Shown here: piece by piece, positions 4,879 to 5,229 of the stretch | How positions within the stretch are numbered: position 1 is the stretch's first letter | How the letters are laid out: each line of letters begins with the position of its first letter | Source of the DNA: Thermoplasmata archaeon | GTDB lineage: Archaea; Thermoplasmatota; Thermoplasmata; Lutacidiplasmatales; UBA184 | DNA: 5,229 bases | Direction of reading: 5' to 3' | Assembly (NCBI GenBank): GCA_030044105.1 | Contig: JASHWL010000127.1 | Location: forward strand, 1-5,229 | Made by a program: the position numbers and the translations under genes | Notes under the pieces: generated by a model | Seen by the model: only the letters and a program-made list of their open reading frames with translations | What the model was told of the DNA's origin: nothing | The model's database searches: none

Positions 4879-5229
4879 ATGCGCGACGACGACCGGATGA
4901 TGGACCTCCCGAACGAGTTCGGGAGCGGCATCGTGGGCGTCTGCGACATCTGCGGGAAGCGCCAGGCCGTCATCATCCTCCAGAAGGAGCGCTTCAAGCT
5001 CTGCGTCCTCGACTTCCTGAACAAGACCTGGATCAAGTCCGAGAAGACGCCCGGCGCGCCCGCGCCGCTCTATCGGAGCGACCGGATCTGGTTCGAGAGC
5101 CCCTCGCTGCCCGAGGGCAAGGCCCCCGCGATCGTCCTGACGCCGACCAAGGTCGTGCGCCACCCGGTCGTGCTCGTCACGCCGGATGTCTTCGGGATCA
5201 CCACGACGCTCCTCGACGGCGCGATCCGG
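4879..5229 (+). CDS. Cys-containing N-terminus with probable dienelactone-hydrolase-like domain (3' end outside window)
   Basis: This is an open frame of 117 codons running off the right edge, and it is read here for the first 117 residues only. Residues 22-45 hold C22-x2-C25, then C42 and D45, in the context VCDICGKRQ and KLCVLDF. This looks like a small treble-clef or zinc-ribbon-type metal site with three Cys and possibly Asp. A linker with Pro and Gly residues (about 55-65) follows. From about residue 84 the pattern AIVLTPTKVV, then HPVVLVTPDVFGITTTLLDGAIR, resembles the first strands and oxyanion-loop region of dienelactone-hydrolase-family alpha/beta hydrolases (compare the typical hP-VVvlHe-fGl pattern). 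The nucleophile elbow and the catalytic Asp/His would lie beyond the window, so enzyme activity cannot be confirmed. An in-frame TAA at 4837 bounds the start. ATG 4879 is chosen because it is the first possible start and has GGAGG in front; ATG 4897 or 4900 remain possible. A promoter-like patch precedes it, so it may be transcribed separately from the PIN gene. Confidence 0.7.
   Translation, partial: MRDDDRMMDLPNEFGSGIVGVCDICGKRQAVIILQKERFKLCVLDFLNKTWIKSEKTPGAPAPLYRSDRIWFESPSLPEGKAPAIVLTPTKVVRHPVVLVTPDVFGITTTLLDGAIR

Noticed and set aside
4132..5163. A 343-codon minus-strand frame across the ligase end, PIN gene and right-edge gene
   Set aside because: It spans three plus-strand genes and their spacers with no recognisable domain, as expected of GC-driven shadow frames.

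Overview
The window is GC-rich, gene-dense DNA that looks archaeal. The main evidence is the promoter architecture. Short AT-rich TATA-like boxes (TTTATC, CTTATC, CTTAAGAA) lie about 25-30 bp before likely transcription starts, and two genes appear to start leaderless. An oligo-T stretch serves as a possible terminator. A secreted, sequon-rich, C-terminally anchored surface protein and an Fcf1-like PIN-domain protein also fit Archaea. A high-GC member of the Thermoplasmatota is my best guess for the lineage. That is an inference from gene style and was not tested.

Layout, left to right: (1) 1-720 (+), the 3' part of a urocanate hydratase gene (hutU, histidine degradation), cut by the left edge. 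(2) 721-855, a spacer with a 15-bp inverted repeat, a TATA-like box and a Shine-Dalgarno site. (3) 856-2223 (+), a 455-residue putative surface glycoprotein of unknown function with a signal peptide, 13 N-glycosylation sequons confined to its N-terminal half, and a C-terminal transmembrane anchor. (4) 2224-2276, a short convergent spacer holding a perfect 24-bp palindrome, followed by a T6 tract. (5) 2277-2747 (-), a NUDIX hydrolase. (6) 2748-2834, a compact divergent promoter region. (7) 2835-4427 (+), a CaiC-like acyl-CoA synthetase (ANL superfamily). (8) 4459-4839 (+), a small PIN-domain protein of the archaeal Fcf1-like type, probably cotranscribed with the ligase. (9) 4879-5229 (+), the 5' part of a gene that pairs a Cys-containing putative metal-binding N-terminus with what looks like the beginning of a dienelactone-hydrolase-type alpha/beta hydrolase. 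It is cut by the right edge.

The genes do not form one obvious pathway. Urocanase is catabolic, the CoA ligase activates a carboxylic acid, the NUDIX enzyme is probably housekeeping nucleotide clean-up, and the PIN protein is an RNase-type fold. I see no tRNA, rRNA, CRISPR array, insertion sequence or defence system. No spacer reaches 300 bases. The points most worth a second look are the metal-site/hydrolase fusion at the right edge, the uncharacterised surface glycoprotein, and the perfect palindrome between convergent genes.
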